Below the pieces are notes generated by a model. It had not been told where the DNA came from, made no database searches, and saw nothing but the letters and a program-made list of their open reading frames with translations. Positions 15,361-24,002 of a DNA stretch of 52,413 nucleotides are shown here, one piece after another. The position numbers were made by a program, and so were the translations under genes. The stretch comes from Clostridia bacterium (GTDB lineage Bacteria > Bacillota > Clostridia > Oscillospirales > CAG-272): positions 1-52,413 of the forward strand of contig JAFYLH010000003.1 of NCBI GenBank assembly GCA_017537175.1, given 5' to 3'. Numbering within the stretch: the first letter of the stretch is position 1; each line of letters begins with the position of its first letter.

Positions 15361-16695
15361 TTAAAAAGGTAATTTGAATTTACCCTTTTTGCCGAATTTG
15401 CCGCTTGAGAACTGCTTCATCATCTTGCGGGTCTGCTCAAACTGCTTGAGCAGTTTGTTTACCTCCTCCACGCTGTTACCGCTTCCGGCTGCAATTCTTC
15501 TTTTGCGCTTGAAGTCGATAATGTCGGGGTGAGCTCTTTCCTTGGGAGTCATAGAGAGGATGATAGCCTCAACGCGGTCGATAGCCTTTTCGTCTATCTT
15601 TGCATCCTTTAAGGCTCCGGGCTTGATACCGGGCATCATACCCAGCAGCTGCTCCATACTGCCCATATTCTTTATCTGCCTGAACTGATCGAGATAGTCC
15701 TCCAGGGTGAAGGTGTTTTCTCTCATCTTCTTTTCAAGCTCGGCTGCCTTCTTTTCGTCAAAGGCCTGCTCGGCCTTTTCGATAAGAGAAAGCATATCGC
15801 CCATACCGAGGATACGGGATGCCATACGGTCGGGGTGGAAGGGCTCGATCATATCAAGCTTTTCGCCCGTGCCCACAAACTTGATGGGCTTACCTGTTAC
15901 ATGTCGTACAGACAGCGCCGCACCGCCTCGGGTGTCACCGTCAAGCTTGGTAAGGATAACACCGGTGACATCAAGCAGATTGTTAAAGCTCTCTGCCACA
16001 TTTACCGCATCCTGACCCAGCATTGCATCTATAACAAGAAGTATCTCGGTGGGGTTTACCTTGTCCTTGATGTTCTTAAGCTCCTGCATCATCTCCTCGT
16101 CAACATGGAGACGGCCTGCGGTATCTATGAACACCATGTCGTTGCCGTTTTTCTTGGCATATTCTATTGCCGCCCTTGAGATCTCGACGGGACTGACCTT
16201 GTCGCCCATCTCAAATACGGGGATATCAAGCTGTGCGCCCACTACCTTTAACTGCTGGATAGCAGCCGGACGGTAGATGTCACAGGCTACAAGCAGAGGC
16301 TTTTTGCCCTGCTTTTTGTACATTCCCGCAAGCTTTGCGGAATGTGTGGTCTTACCCGAGCCCTGAAGACCGACCATCATTACAACGGTGGGAGGAGCGG
16401 AGGCTATGGTCAGCTTTGCCTGTGTGCCGCCCATAAGCTCTGTAAGCTCTTCGTTTACGATCTTTATTATCATCTGCCCCGGCACAAGGCTTTCAAGCAC
16501 ATCTGTACCCACGGCACGGTCGGTGACCTTTTTGATAAATTCTTTAACTACTTTAAAGTTGACATCCGCCTCAAGAAGTGCAAGCTTGACCTCTCGCATT
16601 CCCGCACGGACATCTGCCTCGGTAAGCTTACCCTTGCTTCTGAAATTCTTAAAAGCATTTGCCAGCTTATCCGACAGATTTCCAAACATGGACAT
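15361..16695 (-). CDS. ffh: Signal recognition particle protein Ffh
   Basis: 444-residue SRP54 GTPase that binds signal sequences and delivers ribosomes to FtsY. An N-domain (1-90) is followed by the G-domain with GLQGSGKTTHSAKLA, DTAGRLHVDEEMM, and TKLDGDTRGGAALS, then a Met-rich M-domain (about 300-444) containing MGSMEQLLGMMPG and the RNA-binding KRRIAAGSGNSVEEVN. The ATG at 16695 is chosen because GAGG lies 7 nt upstream; a second ATG is two codons later. It follows ylxM, as usual. Confidence 0.97.
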   Translation of the reverse strand: MSMFGNLSDKLANAFKNFRSKGKLTEADVRAGMREVKLALLEADVNFKVVKEFIKKVTDRAVGTDVLESLVPGQMIIKIVNEELTELMGGTQAKLTIASAPPTVVMMVGLQGSGKTTHSAKLAGMYKKQGKKPLLVACDIYRPAAIQQLKVVGAQLDIPVFEMGDKVSPVEISRAAIEYAKKNGNDMVFIDTAGRLHVDEEMMQELKNIKDKVNPTEILLVIDAMLGQDAVNVAESFNNLLDVTGVILTKLDGDTRGGAALSVRHVTGKPIKFVGTGEKLDMIEPFHPDRMASRILGMGDMLSLIEKAEQAFDEKKAAELEKKMRENTFTLEDYLDQFRQIKNMGSMEQLLGMMPGIKPGALKDAKIDEKAIDRVEAIILSMTPKERAHPDIIDFKRKRRIAAGSGNSVEEVNKLLKQFEQTRKMMKQFSSGKFGKKGKFKLPF

Positions 16696-16704
16696 CTCTT
16701 TACC

Positions 16705-17043
16705 TCACGATAATTTTTTTAATCTATCGATAATATCGTCTAAATCTATTGTTTTGCCATTCTTATGAGCCTCAAGCTCACCTGTGATGGTGGATATTTC
16801 ACCCGTCATTTCCTCAAAGCGGCGAAGTAAGCCCAACTTTTCTTCAAGGTTACAAAGGATAGCCTCGCTCTTCATAAGTCTGTCTCTTACCCCGGGACGG
16901 GTCAGCCCCGTGATATCCGCAACCTCGGCTAAGGAAAGATCCTCGTTGTAATAAAGCTCCATGGCCTCCCGCTGCTTGTCGGAAAGCATATCACCGTAAA
17001 AGTCGATAAGGAGAGAAATGTTGACGCTTTTGTTAAACTCCAA
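16705..17043 (-). CDS. ylxM: YlxM/UPF0122 putative helix-turn-helix protein
   Basis: 112 residues. A sigma-70-region-4-like HTH (LSDKQREAMELYYNEDLSLA, EVADITGLTRPGVRDRLMKS) is followed by a C-terminal helix. YlxM lies upstream of ffh in Firmicutes and has been linked to SRP function. The TTG at 17043 is preferred as start because AAAGGAG is 8 nt upstream; the in-frame GTG at 17052 would abut that ribosome site. First gene of the operon, with a consensus promoter. Confidence 0.88.
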   Translation of the reverse strand: MEFNKSVNISLLIDFYGDMLSDKQREAMELYYNEDLSLAEVADITGLTRPGVRDRLMKSEAILCNLEEKLGLLRRFEEMTGEISTITGELEAHKNGKTIDLDDIIDRLKKLS

Positions 17044-17082
17044 TCCAAACACTCCTTTGCTGTAAGGTGAAACGCTTTACAG

Positions 17083-17111
17083 AGTATAGCATAAGAGGAG
17101 AGCTTTGTCAA
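17083..17111 (-). promoter_or_regulatory. Promoter of ylxM-ffh-rpsP-khpA
   Basis: On the minus strand TTGACA (17106-17111), 17 bp, TATACT (17083-17088). Full consensus -35. Confidence 0.85.
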
Positions 17112-17206
17112 TAGGAAAGTTGTAAATAAAATATTTCGGTCAGGTATAGATTATTTCATAATTATATGGTAGAATACTTTGGTAAATACAACTAAAGGAA
17201 GAGTTT

Positions 17207-17767
17207 ATGAAAAATAAGAAGTTGAAATTGTTATGGCAGCTCTTTTCTTCGTTTTTCAAGATAGGGCTTTTCACCTTTGGCGGGGGTATGGCAATGATAC
17301 CCTTTATCCAAAAGGAAACGGTGGAAAAGCATCATTGGATAGAGGAAAAGGATATTCTTGAGATACTTGCCATATCCGAGTCCACCCCCGGACCTATTGC
17401 GGTAAACACCGCTACCTTTATCGGTTATCAGAAGGCGGGAACCTTAGGCTCTGTGGCGGCAACCTTTGGTGTGATCCTGCCCTCGTTTATAGTCATTTCG
17501 GCAATATCCCTGTTTTTGAAGCAGTTTATGGATATTCAGGCGGTACAGTATGCTTTTGCTGGTATCCGTGCAGGTGTTGTGGCGCTTGTAATAAAGGCTC
17601 TTATCAAGCTTTATAAGAGCTGTCCCAAAAACCTGATGTCCTATATCATTATCGGCATTGCATTTATTGCAGCAGTCCTTGAGGTCAATGTTATTATCAT
17701 TATCATTTGCGCCGGACTTATCGGTATAGCCTCTGTGCTTATGGCAAAAAAGGAGGGTAAGAGATGA
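17207..17767 (+). CDS. Chromate transporter, half-size subunit
   Basis: 186 residues, one CHR domain. The N-terminal FKIGLFTFGGGMAMIPFIQKE (in two runs) and ISESTPGPIAVNTATFIGYQ are the CHR motifs; five to six hydrophobic segments follow. Short-chain CHR proteins work as pairs, and a second half is encoded next with an ATGA overlap. The family exports chromate in characterised cases, while the natural substrate in gut anaerobes is unknown. Preceded by AAAGGAAGAG. A weak TAGAAT box lies at 17170-17175 but no -35 is evident. Confidence 0.9.
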   Translation: MKNKKLKLLWQLFSSFFKIGLFTFGGGMAMIPFIQKETVEKHHWIEEKDILEILAISESTPGPIAVNTATFIGYQKAGTLGSVAATFGVILPSFIVISAISLFLKQFMDIQAVQYAFAGIRAGVVALVIKALIKLYKSCPKNLMSYIIIGIAFIAAVLEVNVIIIIICAGLIGIASVLMAKKEGKR

Positions 17768-18384
17768 TCTTTTTGGAATTGTTTATTACCTTCTTTATGA
17801 TAGGACTTTTTACCTTTGGCGGCGGATATGCAATGATACCTCTTATTCAGGATCAGGTGCTTGGTAAGGGCTGGGCTACAGAGGAGCAGCTTATCGACTT
17901 TATTGCAGTATCCGAGTCCACCCCCGGACCCTTTGCCATCAATATTGCGACATATGTAGGAGCCGAGCAGGGTAACGAGGCTTTAGGGGTGTTTGGCAGA
18001 TTTTTAGGCTCAGCCTGTGCCACCCTCGGTGTGGTTCTGCCCTCGCTTATAATCATAATACTGGTTGCAAAATTTTATCTTAAGTTCAAGACCAACAAGT
18101 ATATTGCAGGAGCTATGAAGGGACTTCGCCCTGCGGCTATCGCTCTTATAATGTCTGCGGTGGTATCTATGGGAAGCTCGGTGTTCCTGCCCGGTGTGGA
18201 AAGGATTACCGATATCAGTCTTTCTTTATTTACAAGCTATGATTTTATTACGGCGGCAGTCATATTTGCAATTATGCTGACCCTGATGCTCTGCATCAAA
18301 AAGATACATCCCATCCTGCTTATCTGTATGTCGGCGGGACTGGGAGTTGCGGCAGGCTATGCAGAACAGTTGTTTGTGAGGTAA
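17764..18384 (+). CDS. Chromate transporter, second half-size subunit
   Basis: 206 residues, paralogous to the preceding gene: MIGLFTFGGGYAMIPLIQD and VSESTPGPFAINIATYVG repeat its motifs. The C-terminal half holds three further hydrophobic segments. The pair presumably forms a heterodimer with opposite membrane topology, as known for short-chain CHR pairs. The start overlaps the stop of the first half by 4 nt. luxS follows after 6 nt, so all three may share a transcript. Confidence 0.9.
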   Translation: MIFLELFITFFMIGLFTFGGGYAMIPLIQDQVLGKGWATEEQLIDFIAVSESTPGPFAINIATYVGAEQGNEALGVFGRFLGSACATLGVVLPSLIIIILVAKFYLKFKTNKYIAGAMKGLRPAAIALIMSAVVSMGSSVFLPGVERITDISLSLFTSYDFITAAVIFAIMLTLMLCIKKIHPILLICMSAGLGVAAGYAEQLFVR

Positions 18385-18390
18385 ATTATT

Positions 18391-18843
18391 ATGGAAAAGA
18401 TCGAAAGCTTTAAAATTGACCACGATAAATTAGAATGCGGTATCTATGTTTCCCGTGTAGACGGGGATATTACTACCTACGATCTGCGTCACCGCAGACC
18501 TAACTTAGGTGACTATATCGACAATGCAACGATGCACAGCCTTGAGCATATGTTTGCCACCTATGTGCGTAATTCTGATATTGCAGCCGATATAATCTAC
18601 TACGGTCCTATGGGCTGTCAGACAGGCTTTTATCTGCTGGTGCGTAATGCGGATAATGCCGTTGTGCTTGAAACGGTAAAGAACGTTCTTGAGAAAATAG
18701 TCAACCATGAGGGTGATGTTTTCGGCAAATCCGCTATCGAGTGCGGACACTATGAGAACCTTGATATCACACTTGCCAAAGACGAGGCAAAGAGATATCT
18801 TGATGTACTGAATAATAAGGTCAACGATTTTATATATCCGTAA
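18391..18843 (+). CDS. luxS: S-ribosylhomocysteine lyase LuxS
   Basis: 150 residues. LuxS cleaves S-ribosylhomocysteine to homocysteine and the AI-2 precursor in the activated methyl cycle. The metal site HSLEH is at 49-53, catalytic Cys76 lies in GPMGCQTGF, and the ECGHYENLD segment supplies the remaining ligand. Normal length. It follows the chromate transporter pair closely and ends at a strong bidirectional terminator facing typA. Confidence 0.96.
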   Translation: MEKIESFKIDHDKLECGIYVSRVDGDITTYDLRHRRPNLGDYIDNATMHSLEHMFATYVRNSDIAADIIYYGPMGCQTGFYLLVRNADNAVVLETVKNVLEKIVNHEGDVFGKSAIECGHYENLDITLAKDEAKRYLDVLNNKVNDFIYP

Positions 18844-18892
18844 AAGCTGTTCCCGGTGGAGACGGCAAGGGAAAAACATAGAGATATAAAAG

Positions 18893-18932
18893 CGACCCTG
18901 TTGCGGTAGAGCAACAGGGTCGTTACTTTTTA
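18893..18932. terminator. Bidirectional terminator between luxS and typA
   Basis: 12-bp stem CGACCCTGTTGC / GCAACAGGGTCG (18893-18922), loop GGTAGA, then TTACTTTTT. Convergent genes on either side. Confidence 0.8.
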
Positions 18933-18943
18933 ATTGAGAATTA

Positions 18944-20782
18944 TTATTTGTTTGCCTTATTCTTCTTACTTTGAGCCTTAAGTCTCAGCTCTGTGTTGAG
19001 TATCGCCTTGCGGAGTCTGATGTTCTCGGGGGTTACCTCGATAAGCTCATCATCTGTGATGAATTCTATAGACTGCTCAAGGCTGAAGCGTACGGGAGTG
19101 ATAAGACGAAGCGCTTCGTCTGCACCTGCACTGCGGATAGCGGTAAGCTGCTTTTTCTTACATACATTTACCGCAATGTCACCCTGCTTGGGATTTTCGC
19201 CAACGATCATACCCTCATATACGGGAGTTGCGGGACCGATGAACATTGAGCCGCGGTCCTGTGCATTAAAGAGACCGTAGGAGGTGGACTCACCTGCCTC
19301 GCTTGCCACAAGAGAGCCTGTATATCTGAGGGGAATATCACCCTGCTTGGGCTTGTAGCTGTCAAAGATAGAGTTGATTATACCCTCACCGTGGGTGTCG
19401 GTGAGGAACTGGCTGCGGTAGCCGAAGAAGAATCTTGAGGGGATGATATACTCAAGTCTCATACGGTTGCCCTGAGGAGCCATTTCCTGAAGCTCGGCGT
19501 GTCTGGCTCCCATCTTTTCCATAACAGGACCCATATACATTTCGGGAACATCGATAACTACTCGCTCACAGGGCTCACAGGTCACGCCGTCGATCTCACG
19601 CATAAGAACACGGGGGGAGGAAACGGAAAGCTCATAGCCCTCGCGGCGCATTGTTTCGATAAGGATGGAGAGGTGCATCTCGCCTCTGCCGGATACACGG
19701 AAGGTATCCGAGGTCTCGCCGTCCTCAACGCGGAGGGATACATCCTTTAAAAGCTCCTTATAGAGTCTTGCTCTGATCTGACGGGAGGTAACAAACTTAC
19801 CCTCTCTGCCTGCAAAGGGGCTGTCGTTTACCGCAAAGGTCATTTCAAGTGTAGGCTCGCTTATCTTTACAAAGGGCAGGGGAGTGGGATCGGTAAGGCT
19901 GGTTACTGTATCACCGATGGTGATGTCAGCCGCACCCGAGAAGCATACGATGTCACCCATCTTAGCTTCGGTAACGGGAGTTCTGGTAAGACCGTCGAAC
20001 TGATAGATAGAAACGATCTTGGTCTTAACAGCAGCCTTGTCGGGGGTATGGTAGTTGGAGATATAGACCTCCTGATTCTGCTTTATAACACCGCGCTCGA
20101 TACGGCCTATACCGATACGGCCTACATAGTCGTTATAGTCGATAGATGATACAAGGAGCTGAAGCTCACCCTCAAGTTCACCCTCGGGTGCGGGGATGTA
20201 TTCAACTATTGTATCAAACAGGGGTTCAAGGTTAACACCCTCCTCGTAAGGAGAAAGGGATGCGGTACCCGCTCTGCCTGAGCAGAAGAGCATGGGACAG
20301 TCAAGCTGAGCGCCTGTTGCATCAAGCTCAAGAAGAAGCTCAAGGACCTCGTTTTCTACCTCTTCAAGTCTTGCGTCAGGCTTGTCTATCTTGTTTACAA
20401 CAACGATAACGGGATGGTTAAGCTCAAGTGCCTTCTGAAGCACAAATCTTGTCTGGGGCATAGGACCCTCTGCCGCATCGACCAACAGGATAACGCCGTT
20501 AACCATCTTTAATATTCTTTCAACCTCACCGCCAAAATCTGCGTGGCCGGGGGTGTCGATGATATTTATCTTTTTGTCCTTATAGTGTACTGCTGTATTC
20601 TTTGCAAGTATGGTAATACCTCTTTCGCGCTCAAGGGCGTTGGAGTCCATAACTCTTTCTTCGGTTTCCTGATTTTCACGGTAAACACCGCCCTGCTTGA
20701 GCATCTCGTCAACCAGGGTAGTCTTGCCGTGGTCAACATGGGCGATAATTGCTACATTTCTTAAATCGTCTCTTTTGATCAT
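18944..20782 (-). CDS. typA: Ribosome-binding translational GTPase TypA/BipA
   Basis: 612 residues, full length. The G-domain starts RNVAIIAHVDHGKTTLVDEM, with the switch region RERGITILAKNTAV, DTPGHADFGGEVER and VVNKIDKPDAR. EF-G-like domains and the TypA-specific C-terminal domain (SYGLFNAQDRGSMFIGPATP) follow. TypA acts in ribosome assembly and stress adaptation. Single-gene transcript with its own promoter, divergent from the VanZ-like gene. Confidence 0.97.
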   Translation of the reverse strand: MIKRDDLRNVAIIAHVDHGKTTLVDEMLKQGGVYRENQETEERVMDSNALERERGITILAKNTAVHYKDKKINIIDTPGHADFGGEVERILKMVNGVILLVDAAEGPMPQTRFVLQKALELNHPVIVVVNKIDKPDARLEEVENEVLELLLELDATGAQLDCPMLFCSGRAGTASLSPYEEGVNLEPLFDTIVEYIPAPEGELEGELQLLVSSIDYNDYVGRIGIGRIERGVIKQNQEVYISNYHTPDKAAVKTKIVSIYQFDGLTRTPVTEAKMGDIVCFSGAADITIGDTVTSLTDPTPLPFVKISEPTLEMTFAVNDSPFAGREGKFVTSRQIRARLYKELLKDVSLRVEDGETSDTFRVSGRGEMHLSILIETMRREGYELSVSSPRVLMREIDGVTCEPCERVVIDVPEMYMGPVMEKMGARHAELQEMAPQGNRMRLEYIIPSRFFFGYRSQFLTDTHGEGIINSIFDSYKPKQGDIPLRYTGSLVASEAGESTSYGLFNAQDRGSMFIGPATPVYEGMIVGENPKQGDIAVNVCKKKQLTAIRSAGADEALRLITPVRFSLEQSIEFITDDELIEVTPENIRLRKAILNTELRLKAQSKKNKANK

Positions 20783-20828
20783 ATAGGAAATTTCTCCATT
20801 CCGTGCGTTTTTAATATCACAACTCTAA

Positions 20829-20857
20829 AGTATATACCTATTCTATAATAAAATCAA
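20829..20857 (-). promoter_or_regulatory. typA promoter
   Basis: Minus strand TTGATT (20852-20857), 17 bp, TATACT (20829-20834). Confidence 0.65.
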
Positions 20858-20879
20858 TGTAGATAATGTAAACAACCGC

Positions 20880-20908
20880 TTGGCAAATATATGTTATTGT
20901 GTTATAAT
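20880..20908 (+). promoter_or_regulatory. Promoter of the VanZ-like gene
   Basis: TTGGCA (20880-20885), 17 bp, TATAAT (20903-20908), 21 bp before the start codon. Confidence 0.75.
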
Positions 20909-20928
20909 AGCCTCAACGGAGGATTGTT

Positions 20929-21390
20929 ATGAAGAAGATTTTCAAGATATCATTATGGATCATCTTAGCTATGTATACCCTCTTTGCCCTGTGGCTGCTC
21001 TTTGTACGGGACAGGGGAAGCAGCGGCTTGAGTATAGCACAGCATTTTGTACAGCACAGCAATCTGATACCCTTTGCTACCATAGTAGGAGATATAAAGG
21101 ATATGCTCGCAGGCAACTATATAAGCTTTTATATTCGTAATTTCTTCGGTAACACTATGCTTATTTTCCCCTTTGGACTCTTTTTGCCTGTTCTGACCGG
21201 GCGTTACAGATCCGCCGGTCGTATACTTGTTCTGTTTGTTATTATTATAATTTCGGTTGAGCTTGCCCAGCTGCTTCTGCGTGTAGGCAGTATTGATACC
21301 GATGACCTGATACTTAATGTCAGCGGCGGTATGGCAGGGTTTGGAATCAATAGGTTGATTTGTACAAAAACACTTGACAATATTGTATAA
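20929..21390 (+). CDS. VanZ family membrane protein
   Basis: 153 residues with four hydrophobic segments: an N-terminal one (ISLWIILAMYTLFALWLLFV), one around NFFGNTMLIFPFGLFLPVL, one around ILVLFVIIIISVELAQLLL and a short last one. The motifs NLIPF, FGNTMLIFPFG and DTDDLILNVSGGMAGF are typical of VanZ, a family first named for low-level teicoplanin resistance but mostly of unknown role. GGAGG precedes the ATG. The promoter of the next operon overlaps its 3' end. Confidence 0.88.
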   Translation: MKKIFKISLWIILAMYTLFALWLLFVRDRGSSGLSIAQHFVQHSNLIPFATIVGDIKDMLAGNYISFYIRNFFGNTMLIFPFGLFLPVLTGRYRSAGRILVLFVIIIISVELAQLLLRVGSIDTDDLILNVSGGMAGFGINRLICTKTLDNIV

Positions 21391-21402
21391 ATGTACTATA
21401 AT
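21374..21402 (+). promoter_or_regulatory. Promoter of the amino-acid ABC transporter operon
   Basis: TTGACA (21374-21379), 17 bp, TATAAT (21397-21402): full consensus, with the -35 inside the last codons of the VanZ-like gene. Confidence 0.88.
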
Positions 21403-21436
21403 CATTGCATAATTATTTATTTGGAGGAATTTCACA

Positions 21437-22288
21437 ATGAAATTTACAAAGATTTTAGCTCTTATGCTCGCAGCTGTAATGTGTCTCGGCATCTTCGCGG
21501 CTTGCACATCCAAGGAAAAGGTTACCGCAGAGGTTATCGAGTATGACCTTACTATGGAAGAATATGCTTTTGGCGTAGATAAGGATCAGCCCGAGCTTCT
21601 CGAAAAGGTTAATGCATTTATCGCACAGATCATGGAGGACGGTACATTTGAAGAGATTTGTGACCGTTACTTCGGCGACGGCACACCCGTCCCCGTAGAA
21701 TCCGCTGCACGCGACGACTCCAAGGATCAGCTTGTTGTAGCTACCAACGCTGCATTTGAGCCCTTTGAATACACAGAGGGTGACAAGTACCTCGGTATTG
21801 ATATGGAGATCGCTAAGCTTCTTGCTGACTACCTTGGTTGGGAGCTTGTAATCGACAATATGGACTTTGATGCAGTATGTCTTTCTGTAGGTCAGCACAA
21901 GTGCGACATCGCAATGGCAGGTCTTACCGTCAATGAGGAAAGAAAAGAGATGGTTACCTTCTCCGATTCTTACTACACCGCTTCTCAGAAGCTCGTAGTT
22001 CCTTCCAATGACACTCGTTTTGACGAGTGCAAGAGCGCTGATGATGTTATAGCAGTTCTCAACGGCTTTGACAGCTCTGTTAAGATCGGCTTCCAGAACG
22101 GCACAACCGGTCAGTTCTTTGTAGAAGGCGATGCGGACTGGGGCTTTGACGGCTTTGCAACAAGTGCTGCAGGCTACAAGAACGGTTCTCTTGCTATCCA
22201 GGATATGCTTAACGGAAATGTGGATTATGTAATCATCGACGCAGCTCCCGCAGCCTTTATCACAGAGGCTCTCAACGCTGTAGCATAA
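21437..22288 (+). CDS. Amino-acid ABC transporter substrate-binding lipoprotein, circularly permuted
   Basis: 283 residues. Signal peptide with lipobox IFAAC (Cys23). Residues 41-82 (EEYAFGVDKDQPELLEKVNA, then FIAQIMEDGTFEEICDRYFG) match the segment normally at the C terminus of family-3 solute-binding proteins. The usual N-terminal part starts only at about 97 (DQLVVATNAAFEPFEYTEG) and the protein ends at VDYVIIDAAPAAFITEALNA, where that segment would normally follow. AGLTVNEERKEMVTFSDSYY is the ligand-binding region. Substrate probably a polar amino acid. First gene of a binding protein-permease-ATPase operon. Confidence 0.88.
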   Translation: MKFTKILALMLAAVMCLGIFAACTSKEKVTAEVIEYDLTMEEYAFGVDKDQPELLEKVNAFIAQIMEDGTFEEICDRYFGDGTPVPVESAARDDSKDQLVVATNAAFEPFEYTEGDKYLGIDMEIAKLLADYLGWELVIDNMDFDAVCLSVGQHKCDIAMAGLTVNEERKEMVTFSDSYYTASQKLVVPSNDTRFDECKSADDVIAVLNGFDSSVKIGFQNGTTGQFFVEGDADWGFDGFATSAAGYKNGSLAIQDMLNGNVDYVIIDAAPAAFITEALNAVA

Positions 22289-22307
22289 TTAAAAAGCAAA
22301 TAGACGG

Positions 22308-22339
22308 CAAACACCTCACCGTTATCGGTGGGGCGTTTG
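22308..22339 (+). other. Intercistronic stem-loop after the binding-protein gene
   Basis: 14-bp stem (22308-22321 with 22326-22339; one mismatch, one G-U) and a TTAT loop, without a following U-run. Such hairpins often protect the binding-protein mRNA and lower expression of the downstream membrane genes. Confidence 0.6.
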
Positions 22340-22358
22340 TATGTAAAAAGGAAACGCA

Positions 22359-23072
22359 ATGGATAATTTTGGTTATAAGGTAGAGCTATTTCTCAAGGAC
22401 TTTATAGATGCCGGTGGATACAGAAAGGTAATTGCCGGTCTTGGTAATACTCTCAGTATTGCGGTGGTAGGTCTGATCATCGGTATATTGATAGGAACAA
22501 TAATTGCGGCAGTAAGGGTATTCCCCAAATATAAGCTAATGCCGAGAATACTTAACGGTATATGCAGCCTTTATGTGGAGTTTTTCAGAGGCACACCTAT
22601 GGTGGTTCAGCTGCTTTTGTCCTATTATGTTCTGCTCCCTCTTTTAGGAGTACGCGGAGCCGACTCTGTTGTTGTAGCGATGGTGGTATTCGGACTTAAC
22701 AGCGGCGCATATATTTCCGAGATAATGAGAGGCGGTATACTCTCTGTAGATCCCGGACAGATGGAGGGCGGCCGCGCTATGGGTCTGTCCTTTGGTACCA
22801 CTATGATGAAGATCGTTATACCTCAGGCTATAAAGAATATTCTTCCTACCCTGGGCAACGAATTTATTACCCTTATCAAGGAAACCTCAATAGTCAGCTT
22901 TATCGCTGCCCTCGACCTTTATAAGGCATTTAACGATATCGGTACCAATAACTATGAGTTTATAGTACCCTATCTCGTGATGGCTGTAATCTACATCCTG
23001 CTTGTGCTTATTATCAGCATCGGGGTAAGACTTATGGAAAGGAGTCTGAGAAAAGGTGATAGAAGTATGTAA
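22359..23072 (+). CDS. Amino-acid ABC transporter permease
   Basis: 237 residues of the HisM/GlnP type. [20 protein letters not shown] opens the transmembrane domain; the EAA loop that contacts the ATPase is [40 protein letters not shown] is the conserved family motif. Five hydrophobic segments can be drawn. It lies 70 nt after the binding-protein gene, beyond a stem-loop, and overlaps the ATPase gene by 17 nt. Confidence 0.93.
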   Translation: MDNFGYKVELFLKDFIDAGGYRKVIAGLGNTLSIAVVGLIIGILIGTIIAAVRVFPKYKLMPRILNGICSLYVEFFRGTPMVVQLLLSYYVLLPLLGVRGADSVVVAMVVFGLNSGAYISEIMRGGILSVDPGQMEGGRAMGLSFGTTMMKIVIPQAIKNILPTLGNEFITLIKETSIVSFIAALDLYKAFNDIGTNNYEFIVPYLVMAVIYILLVLIISIGVRLMERSLRKGDRSM

Positions 23073-23856
23073 TCTGACTAAAAAGTTCGGGGATCTTACA
23101 GTTCTTGAAAACATAGACCTTAAGATAGAAAAGGGCGAAAAGGTCGTAATTCTCGGCCCCTCAGGCTCGGGTAAAAGCACATTGCTCCGTTGTCTTAACT
23201 GTATGGAGGATCCCACATCCGGCTGTATCTTCTTCCACGGAGTGGATATTGCGGATATGAAGGTGGATATCAATGTTCACCGTCAGAAGATAGGAATGGT
23301 GTTCCAGCATTTCAATCTTTTTAATAACAAGACGGTTATCGAAAACATTATGCTGGCGCCTGTTTATGTAGCAAAGAAAAAGGCAAGGCGTGCAAGTATC
23401 CGTAAGTTTTTTGGCAAGAGCTATGTTGCCGAGGATATTAAAAAAGTATCCGAGATAAAATCAGAAGCAAGAGAAAATGCTTTCAGGCTGCTTACTCAGG
23501 TAGATCTTGTGGAAAAGGCAAACGAATATCCCTCCAGACTCTCGGGAGGCCAGAAGCAGCGTGTGGCCATAGTCCGCGCTTTGGCTATGAATCCCGATGT
23601 AATGCTCTTTGACGAGCCAACCTCGGCTCTTGACCCTGAAATGGTAGGTGAAGTGCTTGAGGTTATGAAGGATCTTGCGGAAAGCGGAATGACTATGGTT
23701 GTTGTTACCCACGAAATGGGCTTTGCCCGTGAGGTAGCTGACCGTATCATATTTGTTGCAGACGGAATTATAGCTGAAGATGCTCCCCCGGAGGAATTCT
23801 TTGATAACCCAAAATCTCCCCGACTCAGGGAATTTTTATCAAAGGTAATACACTAA
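23056..23856 (+). CDS. Amino-acid ABC transporter ATP-binding protein
   Basis: 266 residues of the GlnQ/HisP type: Walker [11 protein letters not shown]-loop VFQHFNLF, signature [15 protein letters not shown], Walker [15 protein letters not shown] and switch His in VVTHEMGF. About 20 extra residues (roughly 112-135, [20 protein letters not shown]) are inserted between the Q-loop and the signature compared with common GlnQ proteins of about 240 residues. GTG start inside the permease gene. A terminator follows. Confidence 0.94.
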   Translation: MIEVCNLTKKFGDLTVLENIDLKIEKGEKVVILGPSGSGKSTLLRCLNCMEDPTSGCIFFHGVDIADMKVDINVHRQKIGMVFQHFNLFNNKTVIENIMLAPVYVAKKKARRASIRKFFGKSYVAEDIKKVSEIKSEARENAFRLLTQVDLVEKANEYPSRLSGGQKQRVAIVRALAMNPDVMLFDEPTSALDPEMVGEVLEVMKDLAESGMTMVVVTHEMGFAREVADRIIFVADGIIAEDAPPEEFFDNPKSPRLREFLSKVIH

Positions 23857-23862
23857 TAAAAC

Positions 23863-23896
23863 AAATCGGAGTGAATCAAAAATCACTCCGGTTTTT
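23863..23896 (+). terminator. Terminator of the ABC transporter operon
   Basis: Stem CGGAGTGA (23867-23874) / TCACTCCG (23883-23890), then GTTTTT. Its left arm AAATCGGAGTGAAT is repeated exactly at 26104-26117. Confidence 0.8.
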
Positions 23897-23968
23897 CATT
23901 GTATAAGCTCTACGAAAAATTTAAACAATCAGTGAATAAAGTATTGAATATTTTGGAAATATATGATA

Positions 23969-23977
23969 TGATATAAT
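23969..23977 (+). promoter_or_regulatory. Extended -10 promoter of the TIR gene
   Basis: TG-a-TATAAT at 23969-23977; no convincing -35 hexamer at 17 bp. Confidence 0.45.
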
Positions 23978-24002
23978 TTGACAAAATATTACAAGGAGAC
24001 CA

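Noticed and set aside
23944..23977. Classical -35/-10 promoter for the TIR gene
   Set aside because: TTGAAT and TTGGAA lie at 22 and 13 bp from the -10, outside the usual spacing; only the extended -10 is kept.
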